Counted from the first letter of the stretch, positions 39,698 to 49,633 are shown. The stretch: DNA of 64,000 nt from Azospirillum oryzae (GCF_900177515.1 NZ_FXAK01000007.1:976501-1040500), one strand, 5' to 3'. Notes: generated from the sequence alone by a model not told the origin. Numbers and translations: made by a program.

Positions 39698-41800
39698 TCA
39701 GCTGAATTGCGCCAGGATGGCCAGCAGCAGGATCGCCACGATGTTGGTGATCTTGATCATCGGGTTCACCGCCGGGCCGGCGGTGTCCTTGTAGGGGTCG
39801 CCGACGGTGTCGCCGGTCACCGCCGCCTTGTGGGCGTCGGAGCCTTTGCCGCCGTGGTTGCCCTCCTCGATGTATTTCTTCGCATTGTCCCAGGCGCCGC
39901 CGCCCGACGTCATTGAGATGGCGACGAACACGCCGGTGACGATGGTGCCCAGCAGCATGGCGCCCAACGCCGCGAAGCCTGCCGCCTGCCCGCCGATGGC
40001 GGAGATGACGAAATACAGAACCACCGGGGCCAGCACCGGCAGCAGCGAGGGGATCACCATCTCCTTGATTGCCGCCTTGGTCAGCATGTCCACCGCACGG
40101 CCGTAATCGGGCTTGGCGGTGCCCTCCATGATGCCGGGGATTTCGCGGAACTGGCGCCGCACCTCCACCACCACCGATCCGGCGGCGCGGCCGACGGCGG
40201 TCATGCCCATGGCGCCGAACAGGTAGGGCAGCAGGCCGCCCACCAGCAGACCGACGACGACATAGGGGTCGTTCAGCCGGAACTCGACCGGGATGTTCGG
40301 GAAGTAATGGCCAAGGTCCTGGACATAGGCGGCGAAGAGGACCAGGGCGGCCAGACCGGCGGAGCCGATGGCATAGCCCTTGGTCACCGCCTTGGTGGTG
40401 TTGCCGACGGCGTCCAGCGCGTCGGTGGTGACGCGGATGTTGGCGGGCATGTCCGACATCTCGGCGATGCCCCCGGCATTGTCGGTGACCGGCCCGTAGG
40501 CGTCGAGCGCCACCACCATGCCGGCCAGCGCCAGCATCGTCGTCGCGGCGATGCCGATGCCGAAGACGCCGGCCTGCCCGTGGGCGATCAGGATGCCGGC
40601 GCAGATGACGATCACCGGCAGGGCGGTCGATTCCATCGACACGGCAAGGCCCTGGATGACGTTGGTGCCGTGTCCGGTCTCCGACGCCTTGGCGACGCTG
40701 CGCACCGGGCGGAAGGCGGTCGAGGTGTAGAATTCGGTGATCCAGACCAGAAGCCCGGTGACGCCCAGCCCGACCAGGGCCGAGACGAACAGGTTGACGC
40801 CGGTGATCGCCGTGCCATCAGTCATCGGGATGGCGCGGGTAAAGCCGAACAGGATCGCGGTGACGATCAGGATCAGCACCAGCGACAGACCCGCCGCGAC
40901 GGCCAGACCCTTATATAGCGCCTTCATGATGGCGTTGTCGGCACCGAGCTTGACCGCGAAGGTGCCGGCGACGGAGGCCAGGATGCACACCGCGCCGATC
41001 AGCAGCGGATAGACCAGCATCAGCCGCAACACGCCGCCGGTAAAGAAAATCGCCGCCAACAGCATGGTGGCGACGATCGTGACGGCGTAGGTTTCGAACA
41101 GGTCGGCGGCCATACCGGCACAGTCGCCGACATTGTCGCCGACATTGTCCGCGATGACCGCCGGGTTGCGCGGGTCGTCCTCCGGGATGCCGGCCTCCAC
41201 CTTGCCGACCAGATCGGCGCCGACATCGGCGCCCTTGGTGAAGATGCCGCCGCCCAGACGGGCGAAGATGGAGATCAGCGAGGCGCCGAAGCTGAGCGCC
41301 ACCAGCGCCTCCAGCACGGTGCGGACCTCCACCGGGTCGTTGACGTGGTAGACCAGCGTCAGGATGCCGAAATAGCCGCCGACACCCAGCAGCCCAAGCC
41401 CGACCACCAGCATCCCGGTGATCGCCCCCGATTTGAAGGCGATGTCGAGCGCGGGGGCGAGCCCGCGGGTCGCCGCCTCCGCCGTGCGGACATTGGCGCG
41501 GACCGAGACGTTCATGCCGATATAGCCGGCGCTGCCCGACAGGACGGCGCCGATCAGGAAGCCGAGCGCCACCGGAAAGCCCAGCGTCACCCACAGGATC
41601 AACAGCAGGACGACGCCGGCGATGGCGATGGTGGTGTATTGGCGGTTCAGATAGGCGCGCGCCCCTTCCTGCACCGCGGCGGCGATGGCCTGCATCCGGT
41701 CGGACCCCGGCGACGCGGCCATGACTTCTTTTCCGGTACGAAAACCGTAGGCCAGCGCAAGCAGGCCGGCGGCGATGATGACGATGAACGCTAGAGCCAT
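39698..41800 (-). CDS. hppA: Proton-translocating membrane pyrophosphatase, K+-independent type
   Basis: Integral-membrane pump that couples pyrophosphate hydrolysis to proton transport. The 700-aa protein has about 16 membrane segments and the catalytic loops [35 protein letters not shown] and [16 protein letters not shown]. The discriminating motif GNTTKA has Lys at residue 470; K+-independent enzymes carry Lys here where K+-dependent ones have Ala. Typical of Rhodospirillaceae, where it conserves energy from biosynthetic pyrophosphate. Confidence 0.95.
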   Translation of the reverse strand: MALAFIVIIAAGLLALAYGFRTGKEVMAASPGSDRMQAIAAAVQEGARAYLNRQYTTIAIAGVVLLLILWVTLGFPVALGFLIGAVLSGSAGYIGMNVSVRANVRTAEAATRGLAPALDIAFKSGAITGMLVVGLGLLGVGGYFGILTLVYHVNDPVEVRTVLEALVALSFGASLISIFARLGGGIFTKGADVGADLVGKVEAGIPEDDPRNPAVIADNVGDNVGDCAGMAADLFETYAVTIVATMLLAAIFFTGGVLRLMLVYPLLIGAVCILASVAGTFAVKLGADNAIMKALYKGLAVAAGLSLVLILIVTAILFGFTRAIPMTDGTAITGVNLFVSALVGLGVTGLLVWITEFYTSTAFRPVRSVAKASETGHGTNVIQGLAVSMESTALPVIVICAGILIAHGQAGVFGIGIAATTMLALAGMVVALDAYGPVTDNAGGIAEMSDMPANIRVTTDALDAVGNTTKAVTKGYAIGSAGLAALVLFAAYVQDLGHYFPNIPVEFRLNDPYVVVGLLVGGLLPYLFGAMGMTAVGRAAGSVVVEVRRQFREIPGIMEGTAKPDYGRAVDMLTKAAIKEMVIPSLLPVLAPVVLYFVISAIGGQAAGFAALGAMLLGTIVTGVFVAISMTSGGGAWDNAKKYIEEGNHGGKGSDAHKAAVTGDTVGDPYKDTAGPAVNPMIKITNIVAILLLAILAQFS

Positions 41801-42044
41801 CGCATCCCCCGATTGCTTTTAAGGACGCGCCCCGGAAAGGCTGGTCCCACCACGGATTCAAGTGGGGGAGAAGTCGGGCGCAAGTATTATCGGGAAAAGC
41901 ATGCGCCCGGTGCCGCCGCTTTGCAACCGCCGCACGGGGAGCGGCGACGCGGCGAAATGGCCGAGGGTGGTCCTGACCTTTATGGGTAGTGCAGGGCTTC
42001 TGCACCGCAAAAAGGGTGCAAGTCGCGGGTGTTGTGCGGTGCGG

Positions 42045-42500
42045 TCAGAGATTGCGCTGCGTAACCGCCTGAACCAGCACGTCATAGACCGCGTCCTTGC
42101 CGACCACTTTGATGGCGGCCTCCTTCAATTTCGCCTTTACGGCAGGAATATTGACCAAAGCGCCGTTCAGGATCGACTTGTCGGCGATGCCGCCGTAGAG
42201 CGCGGTCAGGAAGGCGTCGGTCAGGCGCGGCTGGTTGGCCTGGACCATCGGCTGCTGCTCTAGGATCACCTCGACCGCCACCACCACGGTGACGAACTGC
42301 TCGACTCGGGACGGCCCGATCATCGGCACCACCAGCGGGGCCAGACGGACGAAGGCGGTGGGCGGCTTCGGCGGCGGCTCGACCTTCTTCGGCTCTTCCG
42401 GATGCGGGGTGAAGTATTTCTGATAGACGAACCAGCCGCCGAAGCTGGCGCCACCCAGCAGCACGATGCCGAGCACGAGGACGATCAGGGCCTTGACCAC
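42045..42500 (-). CDS. FliL-like membrane-anchored protein
   Basis: A 151-aa protein with an N-terminal membrane anchor (LIVLVLGIVLLGGASFGGWFVYQKYF) and a short Pro/Lys linker, then a domain (FVRLAPLVVPMIGPSRVEQFVTVVVAVEV ... DAFLTALYGGIADKSIL ... AIKVVGKDAVYDVLVQAV) that resembles both FliL and the protein at 33659-34078. Start codon is GTG 42500. It follows thiL on the same strand by 91 bp. Not in a flagellar cluster, so the role is open. Confidence 0.75.
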   Translation of the reverse strand: MVKALIVLVLGIVLLGGASFGGWFVYQKYFTPHPEEPKKVEPPPKPPTAFVRLAPLVVPMIGPSRVEQFVTVVVAVEVILEQQPMVQANQPRLTDAFLTALYGGIADKSILNGALVNIPAVKAKLKEAAIKVVGKDAVYDVLVQAVTQRNL

Positions 42501-42591
42501 GGCAGCACACCTTACGCAGACGCAAATTCGCCGAACCCTGCGCCGGGGATGCTTTCGATTGTCTTAAATGCGCGGGATCGGCAAGGGCCGG

Positions 42592-43590
42592 TCAGAAATG
42601 GTCCCAGCCGCGCCGGGTCAGCGGCAGCGGCGCACCGGCCGCATCCAGCACGACCACCTCACCGGGTGTGCCGGGGCGGAGTTCGCCGACCTCGGTGATC
42701 GCGACGCCGCACTCTGCCGCCAGGGTTGCCAGGGCGTCACGGGCCGATGGCGGGGCGGTGAACAGAAGCTCGTAATCGTCGCCGCCGGTGATCGCCAGCG
42801 CCAGCCGGGCCGGATCGCCGTCGATGGCGCCGCGCGCCGCATCCGACAGCGGCACCGCATCGGCCCGCAGCAGGGCGGCGCAGCCGGATTCCTCGCAGAG
42901 ATGGCCCAGATCGGCGACCAGACCGTCCGACACGTCCATCGCGCCGCTGGCCAGCCCGATCAGGCGCGGCCCGACGCTCATGCGCGGATCGGGCCGGCGC
43001 ATCCGGCGCAGCAGATGGGCGCGGGTCTCTTCATCCGGGACGTCGAGGCGGCCATAGGCGATCTCCAGCCCCAGGGCGGCATCGCCGATGCTGCCGGTGA
43101 CGAAGACGCGGTCGCCCGGCTGTCCGCCCCAGCGCGGCAGGGCGCGGCCGGTGGGCACCAGCCCGAAGGCGGTCACCGACAGGGTGATCGGGCCGCTCGT
43201 GGAAACCGAATCGCCGCCGGCCAGTGCGATGCCGAATTGCCGCTGGTCCTCGCCCAGGCCGGCGGCGAAGCTCTCCAGCCACGACTCGTCCAGCCCGCGG
43301 GGCAGGGCGGTCACCAGCGTGTAGGCCAGCGGCTCCGCCCCCATGGCGGCGATGTCGGACAGGTTGCTGCGCATCAGCTTGGCGGCGATGTCGGCCGGCG
43401 CGTCGTCGGGGAAGAAATGCACCCCGGCCACCATGGCGTCGGTGGTCACCACCAACTCCCGCCCCTCCGGCACCCCGAACACGGCGGCATCGTCGCGCAG
43501 GCCGCGGGCGCCGGGGAACCCGGCGGCCAGCGGCTTGAAGAAGCGGGCGATGCGGCCGAACTCGCCGAGGTGGTGGCTTTGAGATGTCAC
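42592..43590 (-). CDS. thiL: Thiamine-monophosphate kinase
   Basis: Phosphorylates thiamine phosphate to thiamine diphosphate, the cofactor of transketolase. The 332-aa PurM-like kinase shows GLRDDAAVFGVPEG and VVTTDAMVAGVHF at the N-terminus, LMRSNLSDIAAMGAEP, GDRVFVTGSIGDAALGLE and the C-terminal AITGGDDYELLFT. The ATG overlaps the nusB stop by 4 bases. Confidence 0.95.
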   Translation of the reverse strand: MTSQSHHLGEFGRIARFFKPLAAGFPGARGLRDDAAVFGVPEGRELVVTTDAMVAGVHFFPDDAPADIAAKLMRSNLSDIAAMGAEPLAYTLVTALPRGLDESWLESFAAGLGEDQRQFGIALAGGDSVSTSGPITLSVTAFGLVPTGRALPRWGGQPGDRVFVTGSIGDAALGLEIAYGRLDVPDEETRAHLLRRMRRPDPRMSVGPRLIGLASGAMDVSDGLVADLGHLCEESGCAALLRADAVPLSDAARGAIDGDPARLALAITGGDDYELLFTAPPSARDALATLAAECGVAITEVGELRPGTPGEVVVLDAAGAPLPLTRRGWDHF

Positions 43591-44177
43591 TCCTCGCCCG
43601 CGCTACGGCCGGGATCGGGCTTGGCGAGGTCGTCGGCGCGCAGTGCGCGGGCGACGTGATCGAGAACGCCGTTCACCATCGCCGGCTCGCGGCCGGAGAA
43701 GAAGGCGCGGGCGACGTCGACATACTCGCTGATGAGGATGCGCGGGTGGGTGTCCATGTGGACCGCGATCTCATAGGCGCCGGCGCGCAGGATGGCGCGC
43801 AGCAGCAGTTCCAGCCGGTCGAGCGGGAAGCGCGGGTCAAGCGCGGCGCCCAGCACCCCGTCGACCTCGGCCCGGCGGTGGACGACGCCGCGGACGATGT
43901 CGGCGAACAGCTGCGGATCGCCGGCGACGAACTTGTCGCCGTCGATCTCCTCACCCAGCCGGTGGGCGACGAACTCGCCGACGACATTCTCGACCGGGGC
44001 CTGGGCCAGATCGATCTGGTACAGCGCCTGGGCCGCGGCCAGACGGGCGGCCTTGCGGCGCGCCTTGGCGGAGCCGCCGCCGGTCTTGTTCTTGCGGGAC
44101 TTCGATTTGCCCTTGGAGTCGCCGCCCTTGGGGGCGTGATCGGGTGTCACGGGGCTGCCCGCGTCGTCGTTGCTCAT
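43587..44177 (-). CDS. nusB: Transcription antitermination factor NusB
   Basis: Binds boxA RNA with NusE (S10) in rRNA antitermination. The 196-aa product has a basic, Lys/Gly-rich N-terminal extension of about 38 residues (KGGDSKGKSKSRKNKTGGG) before the conserved all-helical domain (RKAARLAAAQALYQIDLAQ ... LLRAILRAGAYEIAVHMDTHPRILISEYVDVARAFF ... MVNGVLDHVAR). Lies between ribH and thiL in the riboflavin run, overlapping thiL. Confidence 0.95.
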   Translation of the reverse strand: MSNDDAGSPVTPDHAPKGGDSKGKSKSRKNKTGGGSAKARRKAARLAAAQALYQIDLAQAPVENVVGEFVAHRLGEEIDGDKFVAGDPQLFADIVRGVVHRRAEVDGVLGAALDPRFPLDRLELLLRAILRAGAYEIAVHMDTHPRILISEYVDVARAFFSGREPAMVNGVLDHVARALRADDLAKPDPGRSAGEE

Positions 44178-44212
44178 GATCTGCAGTCGCTAAAAGAGAG
44201 GAGATGTCGGGA

Positions 44213-44677
44213 TCAGCGCGGATAGAGGCGGAATTTGCGCTTCAGGTCAATCATGTCAAGACAGGCCCGCGCGGCGCGGCCGCCCATATTGACCGATCCG
44301 ACATTGGCGCGCGCCCAGGCCTGCTCGCGGTTTTCCACCGTCAGGATGCCGTTTCCGACCGCCAGACTGTAGCGCAGGGCCAGATCCTGCAAGCCGCGGG
44401 CGCTTTCGGCGCAGATCGTTTCATACCGCGTCGTCTCGCCCCGGATCACGCAGCCCAGCGCGACATAGCCGTCGAAGCGCTTGCGGGCGGTGAAGAAATC
44501 CATCGAGCGAATGGCGTACATGATTGCCGCCGGAAGCTCCAGACAGCCGGGCACGCCATAGCGGATGTGCGTGGCGCCGGCGCGGTCCAGTTCCGCGACG
44601 GCGCCACGCGCCAGCTCATCGGCGATGTCCTCGTGGACGCGGGCGTCCACGACCATGATGTGGGGCGTGTCGGTCAT
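44213..44677 (-). CDS. ribH: 6,7-dimethyl-8-ribityllumazine synthase
   Basis: Condenses the ribityl pyrimidine with DHBP in riboflavin synthesis. The 154-aa protein has the family core VPGCLELPAAIMYAI and GCVIRGETTRYETICAES. At the position where most lumazine synthases carry a catalytic His (RGxTxHY/F), this protein has Arg84. The rest of the fold is intact, so it is called ribH, with that substitution flagged. Gene order bamE-ribD-ribE-ribB-ribH-nusB-thiL. Confidence 0.92.
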   Translation of the reverse strand: MTDTPHIMVVDARVHEDIADELARGAVAELDRAGATHIRYGVPGCLELPAAIMYAIRSMDFFTARKRFDGYVALGCVIRGETTRYETICAESARGLQDLALRYSLAVGNGILTVENREQAWARANVGSVNMGGRAARACLDMIDLKRKFRLYPR

Positions 44678-44699
44678 CCGGCGGCGACCAGTCCCTTTC

Positions 44700-45839
44700 T
44701 CAGTCGTCGCCCGGCTCGGCGGCGCCCGGATTGATCGCGCGGTGGCCGACCACGGTCAGGCCATAGCCTTCCAGCCCGATGATCGGCTTCTTGCGGTTGG
44801 AGATCAGCTCCATCTTGCGGACGCCCAGATCCAGCAGGATCTGCGCGCCGATGCCGTAATCGCGCAGCTCGGGCACGCTGCTGCCCTGACCTTCCAGCCG
44901 GGCCTTCAGCGTGACCGACAGGCCGTTCGGGTTCGGCTCGCGCAGAAGCACGATGACGCCGCGGCCTTCCTTGGCGATCAGCTCCATCGAGGCGTGCAGG
45001 TCGTTGTCGCGGCCGGAGTTGCGGTCGCCCAGCACGTCGTCCAGCACCGATTGGGCATGCATGCGGACCAGCACCGGCTCGTCGCCGGAGATGTCCCCGC
45101 GGACCAGCGCGATGTGCTCGGCATACTGGATCTTGTTGACGTAGACGTAGGACTGGAACCGGCCGCCGTAGCGGCTGTCCAGCGTGCCGGCCAGCACCTG
45201 CTCGACGATGGTCTCGGTGCGGCGGCGATAGGCGATCAGGTCGGCGATGGTGCCCACCTTCAGCCCGTGGAACTGGGCGAACTGCACGAGGTCCGGCAGG
45301 CGGGCCATCGTGCCGTCATCGTTCATGATCTCGCAGATGACCGCCGAGTTGGAATGGCCGGACAGGCGGGCGATGTCGACCGACGCCTCCGTATGGCCGG
45401 CGCGGACCAGCACGCCGCCGTCGCGCGCCAGCAGCGGGAAGATATGGCCGGGGGTGGCGAGGTCCTGCGGGCCGGACGCCGGGTCGATGGCGACGGCGAT
45501 GGTGCGGGCGCGGTCGGCCGCGGAGATGCCGGTGGTCACCCCCTCGCGCGCTTCGATCGAGACGGTGAAGGCGGTCTGGTGACGCGAGGCGTTCTGCTGC
45601 GCCATCAGCGGCAGGCGCAGCCGTTCGATGTTCGGCCGGTCCATGGTCAGGCAGATCAGGCCGCGGCCATGCTTGGCCATGAAGTTCACCGCTTCCGGCG
45701 TGGCGCAGGAGGCGGGGATCACCAGATCGCCCTCGTTTTCCCGGTCCTCGTCATCGACCAGGATGAACATTCTGCCCTGACGCGCCTCTTCGATGATCTC
45801 TTCGGCGCTCGACAGGTATTGGTGAAACTCGGACGTCAT
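44700..45839 (-). CDS. ribB: 3,4-dihydroxy-2-butanone 4-phosphate synthase with degenerate GTP-cyclohydrolase II domain (RibBX type)
   Basis: The N-terminal ~205 residues are DHBP synthase: [12 protein letters not shown] (29-40), [26 protein letters not shown]. The C-terminal ~170 residues have the RibA fold but the zinc-binding triad is lost. Where active enzymes read RLHSEC-x2-GD-x7-CDC, this one reads [27 protein letters not shown] (259-284) without any cysteine. GTP cyclohydrolase II activity is therefore unlikely, matching the RibBX hybrids known in alphaproteobacteria; a separate ribA is expected elsewhere. Overlaps the ribE stop by 4 bases. Confidence 0.93.
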   Translation of the reverse strand: MTSEFHQYLSSAEEIIEEARQGRMFILVDDEDRENEGDLVIPASCATPEAVNFMAKHGRGLICLTMDRPNIERLRLPLMAQQNASRHQTAFTVSIEAREGVTTGISAADRARTIAVAIDPASGPQDLATPGHIFPLLARDGGVLVRAGHTEASVDIARLSGHSNSAVICEIMNDDGTMARLPDLVQFAQFHGLKVGTIADLIAYRRRTETIVEQVLAGTLDSRYGGRFQSYVYVNKIQYAEHIALVRGDISGDEPVLVRMHAQSVLDDVLGDRNSGRDNDLHASMELIAKEGRGVIVLLREPNPNGLSVTLKARLEGQGSSVPELRDYGIGAQILLDLGVRKMELISNRKKPIIGLEGYGLTVVGHRAINPGAAEPGDD

Positions 45840-46423
45840 TCCTGCCCCGCGAGCCGGGCGACATAGCGCGCCAGCATATCGATTTCGAGATTGACCGGAT
45901 CGCCCTCCTTCAGCCCGCCGAAGGTGGTGGCGGTCTGGGTGTGGGGGATGATGTTGACGCCGAAGCGGCTGCCCTCGACCTCGTTGACGGTCAGCGACAC
46001 GCCGTCGATGGCGACGGACCCCTTCGACGCGATGTATTTGGCGAGGGTGGCCGGCGCCTCGAAAGTCAGGCGCAGCGATTCGCCTTCGGGGCGGATCGAG
46101 ACCAGCCGGCCGACGCCGTCGACATGGCCGGACACGATGTGCCCGCCCAGCTCGTCGCCGACCTTCAGCGCGCGTTCCAGGTTGACGCGCGTGCCGGGTT
46201 CCCAGCCGCCGAGCGTCGTCTTCGACAGGGTTTCCCCCGACGCCTGGATGACGTAGGTCCCCGGTCCCTTTTCGATGACCGTCAGACAGACGCCGTTGTG
46301 GGCGATGGACGCCCCGATCGCGATCGTCTCCGTGTCGAAGGCGGTCTCGATGGTGAACCGGGTGTCGCCCTGCCGCTCCACGGCCCGGACGCGCCCGACA
46401 TCGGTGATGATTCCGGTGAACAT
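45836..46423 (-). CDS. ribE: Riboflavin synthase, alpha subunit
   Basis: Dismutates two lumazine molecules to riboflavin. The 195-aa protein has the duplicated barrel: MFTGIITDVGRVRAVE at the first, GHIVSGHVDGVGRLVSI and SVAIDGVSLTVNEV in the second. ATG 46423 gives the family-typical N-terminus MFTGII. Its end overlaps the ribB start. Confidence 0.95.
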   Translation of the reverse strand: MFTGIITDVGRVRAVERQGDTRFTIETAFDTETIAIGASIAHNGVCLTVIEKGPGTYVIQASGETLSKTTLGGWEPGTRVNLERALKVGDELGGHIVSGHVDGVGRLVSIRPEGESLRLTFEAPATLAKYIASKGSVAIDGVSLTVNEVEGSRFGVNIIPHTQTATTFGGLKEGDPVNLEIDMLARYVARLAGQE

Positions 46424-46501
46424 GGCGGGGAATTTAGCAGGTTTCGCGGCCAGGGGAAGCGCGCGCGACACCGCGAACGGCGCAACGGTCTGTTGCGTCG
46501 G

Positions 46502-47641
46502 TCAGACCGATGCCTTGCCGGGGATCCGGCGGTAGCTTTCGGCCAGATCGACGCCGGCGCTGCGGACGGCGGTGCGTTCGAAACGCGCCACTGCGGCCAG
46601 CGCCTCGACTCCGAAGCCGGCAACCGCCGGCAGCCCGTCGCCGCCGATCAGCGAGGCGGCGCGGAACCACTCCAGCCTGTCGACCAGACCGGCGCCAAGC
46701 AGGGCGCCGGCGATGGACGCTCCGCCCTCCACCAGCACGCGGGTGATGCCGCGGGAGGCGAGGGCGGCCATTGCGGCGGCCGGATCGACCTGTCCGTTGG
46801 CACCGGCGACCGGGATCACCTCGACGCCGAGCGCGGTCAGCGCCGCGGCACGGGCGGGGTCGGGGGAGGGACCGGTGACGACCCAGGTCGGGATGCGGCC
46901 GGCACCGGTTGCGAGCTTCGCCGTCGGCGGCAGGCGCAGGCTGCTGTCCAGCACCACGCGCACCGGGCTGCGGTCTTCCAGGCCGGGCAGACGGCAGGTC
47001 AGTTCGGGATCGTCGGCCAGCGCGGTGCCGATGCCGACCAGGATCGCGTCGTGGCCGGCGCGCAGCCGGTGCCCCCAGGCGCGGGCGGTGGGGCCGGTGA
47101 TCCACTGCGACTCGCCGGTCGCGGTGGCGATGCGGCCGTCCAGGGTGCTGGCGACCTTCAGCGTGACCAGTGGCCGGCCCAGCGTGATGCGGTTGAAGAA
47201 GCCCTCGTTGAGGGCAAGCGCCTCGGCCTCGCAGACGCCGGTGACGACCTCGATACCGACGTCGCGCAGCCGGGTCAGACCACCGCCGGCAACCCGCGGG
47301 TCGGGGTCCTGGCAGGCGACGACGACGCGCGCCACCTTCGCCTCCACCAGCGCCAGGGCGCAGGGCGGCGTCCTGCCATAGTGGTTGCAGGGTTCCAGCG
47401 TGACGTAGGCGGTGGCGCCTTCCGCTCCGCCGGAAAGGCTGCGGGCGCGGGCCAGCGCCTCCGTCTCCGCATGCGGCCGGCCGCCGGGCTGGGTCCAGCC
47501 GCGGCCGATCACCGCGCCGTCGCGGACCAGAACGCAGCCGACCGCCGGATTGGGCCAGGTGCGCCCCAGCCCGCGCGCGGCGAGCGTCAGGGCGGCGCGC
47601 ATGTGGCGCAGGTCGGTGTCTGTATCGGGATGAGCGGTCAC
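46502..47641 (-). CDS. ribD: Bifunctional diaminohydroxyphosphoribosylaminopyrimidine deaminase / 5-amino-6-(5-phosphoribosylamino)uracil reductase
   Basis: Two consecutive riboflavin steps. The N-terminal deaminase zinc site is H58-A-E60 and PC85-x8-C94 (GRPHAETEAL, LEPCNHYGRTPPC); the C-terminal reductase has STLDGRIATATGES and GITRVLVEGGASIAGALL. The 379-aa length is normal. First riboflavin gene of the leftward run after bamE, 26 bp away. No FMN riboswitch was seen upstream. Confidence 0.95.
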   Translation of the reverse strand: MTAHPDTDTDLRHMRAALTLAARGLGRTWPNPAVGCVLVRDGAVIGRGWTQPGGRPHAETEALARARSLSGGAEGATAYVTLEPCNHYGRTPPCALALVEAKVARVVVACQDPDPRVAGGGLTRLRDVGIEVVTGVCEAEALALNEGFFNRITLGRPLVTLKVASTLDGRIATATGESQWITGPTARAWGHRLRAGHDAILVGIGTALADDPELTCRLPGLEDRSPVRVVLDSSLRLPPTAKLATGAGRIPTWVVTGPSPDPARAAALTALGVEVIPVAGANGQVDPAAAMAALASRGITRVLVEGGASIAGALLGAGLVDRLEWFRAASLIGGDGLPAVAGFGVEALAAVARFERTAVRSAGVDLAESYRRIPGKASV

Positions 47642-47667
47642 GGAGGGCCAGGCTGTCGGCTAAGCGA

Positions 47668-48162
47668 TCAGCTGCCGGGGCCCTTGCCCTTGGTGTCCTT
47701 GGCGGAGAAGCGGCCGACGTTGCCCATCATCTGCTCCAGGAAGCCCATCTCGCGGCCGGCGGTCGGGGTGGTGCGCTCCACCAGATCGACGTCCTGGCCT
47801 GCCGACTTGTCGAGCGTCTTGATCTCGCGCAGGACGCCGTTGTCGTCGAAATGGGCGACGACAACGCGGCGCTCGGTCACTTCCGGCTCGAAGAAGGCGG
47901 TCTTCTCGGTCTTCTGGCCGATGTAGTACCAGACGTTCGGATCGAAGGTGCCGACCGAGGTCGGCGTGCCCAGCACCGCGGCGACGTCGTCGCGCCGGCT
48001 CTGGCCCGGCTGCAGCTCTGCCACCAGCTGCGGGTCCGTCAGGTTGCCGCGGGTGGCGACGACGGGCGAGCAGCCGGTCGCGGCGAGGCCGGCGAGCAGG
48101 ACGCTGCCCAGCAGGGCGGTGCGAATGACGGTGCGGGGGGCGGAAAAGTTCGATCTGGTCAT
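47668..48162 (-). CDS. bamE: Outer membrane assembly lipoprotein BamE (SmpA/OmlA)
   Basis: Accessory subunit of the BAM complex. The 164-aa precursor has a lipobox-like LAATGC ending at Cys31. The SmpA/OmlA domain follows: GNLTDPQLVAELQPGQSRRDDVAAVLGTPTSVGTFDPNVWYYIGQ, a close match to BamE's conserved core (GxPxxxxxF...WYY). It is the first gene of the leftward riboflavin run and diverges from the cytochrome bc1 chaperone gene. Confidence 0.9.
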   Translation of the reverse strand: MTRSNFSAPRTVIRTALLGSVLLAGLAATGCSPVVATRGNLTDPQLVAELQPGQSRRDDVAAVLGTPTSVGTFDPNVWYYIGQKTEKTAFFEPEVTERRVVVAHFDDNGVLREIKTLDKSAGQDVDLVERTTPTAGREMGFLEQMMGNVGRFSAKDTKGKGPGS

Positions 48163-48294
48163 GGTGCTCGGGCTATGATGGAGCCGGCGGGGCAGGGAGG
48201 CCGTCCACGGCTGTGGACAGTCTCCGGACGGGACAATCGCACCGGCTGCTTCGCCCTGTCAACGAGACTCCGAGTCGGGGAAGGGCTGCCGTTC

Positions 48295-48876
48295 GTGTCA
48301 GGAAGCTTTATCGGCCGTCTGCTGGCCCCTTTGATGTCCGGCATCGGCGGCGGCACCCGTGCCCGCAACGCCACGGCGGTGGGTGGGCTGTTCACCGCCA
48401 TCGTCGGCCGGGCGCGCGAGCCGGCCTTCTACAGTGCGCTCGCCGTGCCCGATACGCTCGACGGGCGGTTCGAGATGGTGGCGCTGCATCTGCTGCTGGT
48501 GATGCGCCGGCTGAAGGGGCAGGGCGCGGAGGCGGGCAAACTGTCGCAGCGCCTCTATGAGACGATGGTCGACGATTTCGAGAAGTCGCTGATGGAGATG
48601 GGGGCCGGCGACAGCGGCATCGCCCGGAAGGTCAAGACGATGGCGCGTGGCATGGCCGGGCGAATCCGCGCCTATGACGAGGCGCTGGCCGACTCCGGCG
48701 ACGGCAGGCTGGAGGTGGCGCTGGACAACAACCTCTACGGCACGGTGGACCCGGTGCCCGACGGGGTGCTGGCGGCCATGACCGGCTATGTCCGCGCCTG
48801 CGCCGCCGCGCTCGACGCCCAGCCGCTGGAGTCGCTGATGCGGGGGGAGGTCCGCTTCGCGCCGCTGCCGGCGTGA
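48295..48876 (+). CDS. Ubiquinol-cytochrome c chaperone family protein (CBP3/UQCC1-like)
   Basis: A 193-aa helical protein with FTAIVGRAREPAFYSALAVPDTLDGRFEMVALHLLLVMRRL, the hallmark of the ubiquinol-cytochrome c chaperone family. Mitochondrial relatives help assemble cytochrome b of complex III. GTG 48295 is used; ATG 48334 is an alternative start giving 180 aa. Followed by the DUF177 gene, the same order as in many alphaproteobacteria. Confidence 0.88.
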   Translation: MSGSFIGRLLAPLMSGIGGGTRARNATAVGGLFTAIVGRAREPAFYSALAVPDTLDGRFEMVALHLLLVMRRLKGQGAEAGKLSQRLYETMVDDFEKSLMEMGAGDSGIARKVKTMARGMAGRIRAYDEALADSGDGRLEVALDNNLYGTVDPVPDGVLAAMTGYVRACAAALDAQPLESLMRGEVRFAPLPA

Positions 48877-49021
48877 GGCTCACACTATATATGAGGGACG
48901 CTGTGGGCCGTCCGATGCCGGAGGGCTTGCCTTTCCGGTCCGGCGGCTGCATGTGACTCAAGAAGATGCCGGTCGCCTGTCGCGCCGGCCGTTTCGGTTT
49001 CCGATCAGAGAGTCTTTCGCC

Positions 49022-49597
49022 ATGAGTCCTGCCAACGGTGCCCTGCCGGCCCCGGAATTCTCGCGCATCGTCACCGCCGACGCGGTGCGCCGCGCCGACG
49101 TGACCGAAACCATCGAAGCGACGGAGACGGAGCGCAAGGCGCTGGCCGAACGGCTGGAGCTGGAGGCGATCGGCAGCCTGACCGCCACGGTGAAACTGCG
49201 CGCGGTGCGCGGCGGCCAGATGATCCGCGTCTCCGGCCAGCTGGAGGCCGATGTGGTGCAGACCTGCGTCGTCACGCTGGAGCCGGTGCCCGCCCATGTC
49301 AGCGAGAGCTTCGATGCGCTGTTCGCGCCGCCGTCGATGATCGAGGACCAGGGGCTGGAGATCGATTTCGACCCGTCCCTGTCGGACGAGGACATTCCCG
49401 AGCCGATGGAGAACAACCGAATCGACATCGGCGAGCTGACGGCGCAGCACCTGTCGCTGGGCCTCGACCCCTATCCCCATGCCGAAGGGGTGGAATTCGA
49501 AGGCTACGACGAGGATCCGGCGGAGGAAGAGGTGGCGGAAGAGCCCGAGAAACCCAATCCCTTCGCCGTTCTGCAGCAGTTGAAGTCGCGGAACTGA
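49022..49597 (+). CDS. DUF177 (YceD) family protein
   Basis: A 191-aa acidic protein. The core VSGQLEADVVQTCVVTLEPVPAHVSESFDALF is the DUF177 signature; the C-terminal 40 residues are strongly acidic and end NPFAVLQQLKSRN, as in other members. It always stands before rpmF; bacterial and plant relatives are linked to 23S rRNA accumulation. ATG 49022 chosen. Confidence 0.9.
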   Translation: MSPANGALPAPEFSRIVTADAVRRADVTETIEATETERKALAERLELEAIGSLTATVKLRAVRGGQMIRVSGQLEADVVQTCVVTLEPVPAHVSESFDALFAPPSMIEDQGLEIDFDPSLSDEDIPEPMENNRIDIGELTAQHLSLGLDPYPHAEGVEFEGYDEDPAEEEVAEEPEKPNPFAVLQQLKSRN

Positions 49598-49605
49598 ACG
49601 CACTG

Positions 49606-49633
49606 TTGCTTTCCCCGCCGCGGCTTGTATAAG
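49606..49633 (+). promoter_or_regulatory. Predicted sigma70-type promoter of the rpmF-plsX-fabH unit
   Basis: TTGCTT (49606-49611) and TATAAG (49628-49633) are separated by 16 bp, just after the DUF177 stop codon. It would give a leader of about 150 nt before rpmF. Confidence 0.6.
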
